NCBI RefSeq assembly: GCF_000321225.1
Contig: NW_004450398.1
Location: forward strand, 3,132,176-3,196,175
Direction of reading: 5' to 3'
Origin: Odobenus rosmarus divergens
Taxonomy: Eukaryota; Chordata; Mammalia; Carnivora; Odobenidae
Length of the DNA: 64,000 nucleotides
Position numbers and translations under genes: made by a program. The notes under the pieces were generated by a model. It saw only the letters and a program-made list of their open reading frames with translations. It made no database searches and was not told the DNA's origin. How positions within the stretch are numbered: the stretch's first letter is position 1; the number at the start of each line of letters is the position of its first letter. Positions 63,912 through 64,000 of the stretch are shown here, one piece after another.

Positions 63912-64000
63912 GGGAGGGGGCGGAGCAAGATGGCGGAGGAGTAGGAGACCTGGATTTCATCTGGTCTCAGGAATTCAGCTGAATAGGGATCAAACCATTC
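63912..64000 (+). mobile_element. 5' end of a young, possibly full-length L1, cut by window edge
   Basis: 'gggagggggcggagcaagat' and 'ggcggaggagtaggagacct' are the first bases of a modern carnivore L1 5' untranslated region, in sense orientation and with no visible decay. Most L1 insertions lose this end, so the element may be full length beyond the window. The internal promoter motif CAAGATGGCGG (63926-63936), a YY1-type site, is intact. ORF1 and ORF2 lie outside the window and cannot be judged. Confidence 0.85.
63926..63936 (+). promoter_or_regulatory. YY1-type site of the L1 promoter
   Basis: CAAGATGGCGG matches the YY1 consensus that, in human L1, positions transcription start at base 1 of the element. 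Function in this L1 is inferred from that parallel. Confidence 0.6.

Overview
This window looks like a gene-poor stretch of nuclear DNA from a carnivoran mammal. I could not support any intact protein-coding gene, rRNA, tRNA gene, CRISPR array or bacterial-type feature. The best taxonomic marker is eight copies of a tRNA-derived Can-SINE (SINEC). Their heads read close to 'ggggcgcctgggtggctcag' and their tails are TC-rich followed by (AAAT)n. From memory, the body ('gctcaggtcatgatcccagg', 'gggatcgagtccc') resembles copies in arctoid caniforms (bears, seals, mustelids and allies) more than dog or cat copies. The start of a young carnivore-type L1 at the right edge (about 63,912) agrees with this. 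Species cannot be fixed from the sequence alone.

The readable content is layered transposon debris. The oldest layer is MIR and L2, spread across the window on both strands. Next come ancient DNA transposons (MER3, MER5A, MER20, MER33-like) and MaLR/MLT1 LTRs, then mammalian L1M fragments, and last the SINECs and the right-edge L1. Several nestings give relative ages: an MLT1 inside a MIR with a 5-bp target duplication (45,859-46,236), a SINEC inside an MLT1 (8,779), a SINEC inside a MER3-like element (35,162), an L1 3' end inside an L2 (32,726-33,040), and another transposon inside a MER5-like element (36,040).

Region by region: 1-5 kb is L1/LTR debris plus a palindromic 27-bp tandem repeat; 6.05-6.61 kb is a long ATC-trinucleotide array; 7.5-9.5 kb is a SINE/MLT1/L1 cluster; 9.7-20 kb is mostly diverged MIRs and unassigned sequence; 20.61-21.25 kb is the only stretch that looks like a CpG island, with an exact NRF1-type site and a MER20 directly downstream; 25.4-26.8 kb is LTR, L1 3' end, SINEC and MER33-like; 32-37 kb is dense nested repeats and a CTCF-like core; 39.8-40.3 and 57.78-58.28 kb are smaller CpG-enriched or promoter-like patches; the rest alternates old repeats with AT-rich unique blocks that may be conserved noncoding elements.

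The long open frames fall in the ATC repeat, in repeats, or across repeat boundaries, and are not credible genes. I found no convincing undescribed system. The points most worth a second look are the orphan CpG island, the promoter-like GC-box/CCAAT patch at 57.8 kb, the unusual tandem repeats, and the candidate conserved noncoding blocks. Repeat boundaries are estimates from remembered consensus sequences, generally good to tens of bases, except where a target-site duplication fixes them.
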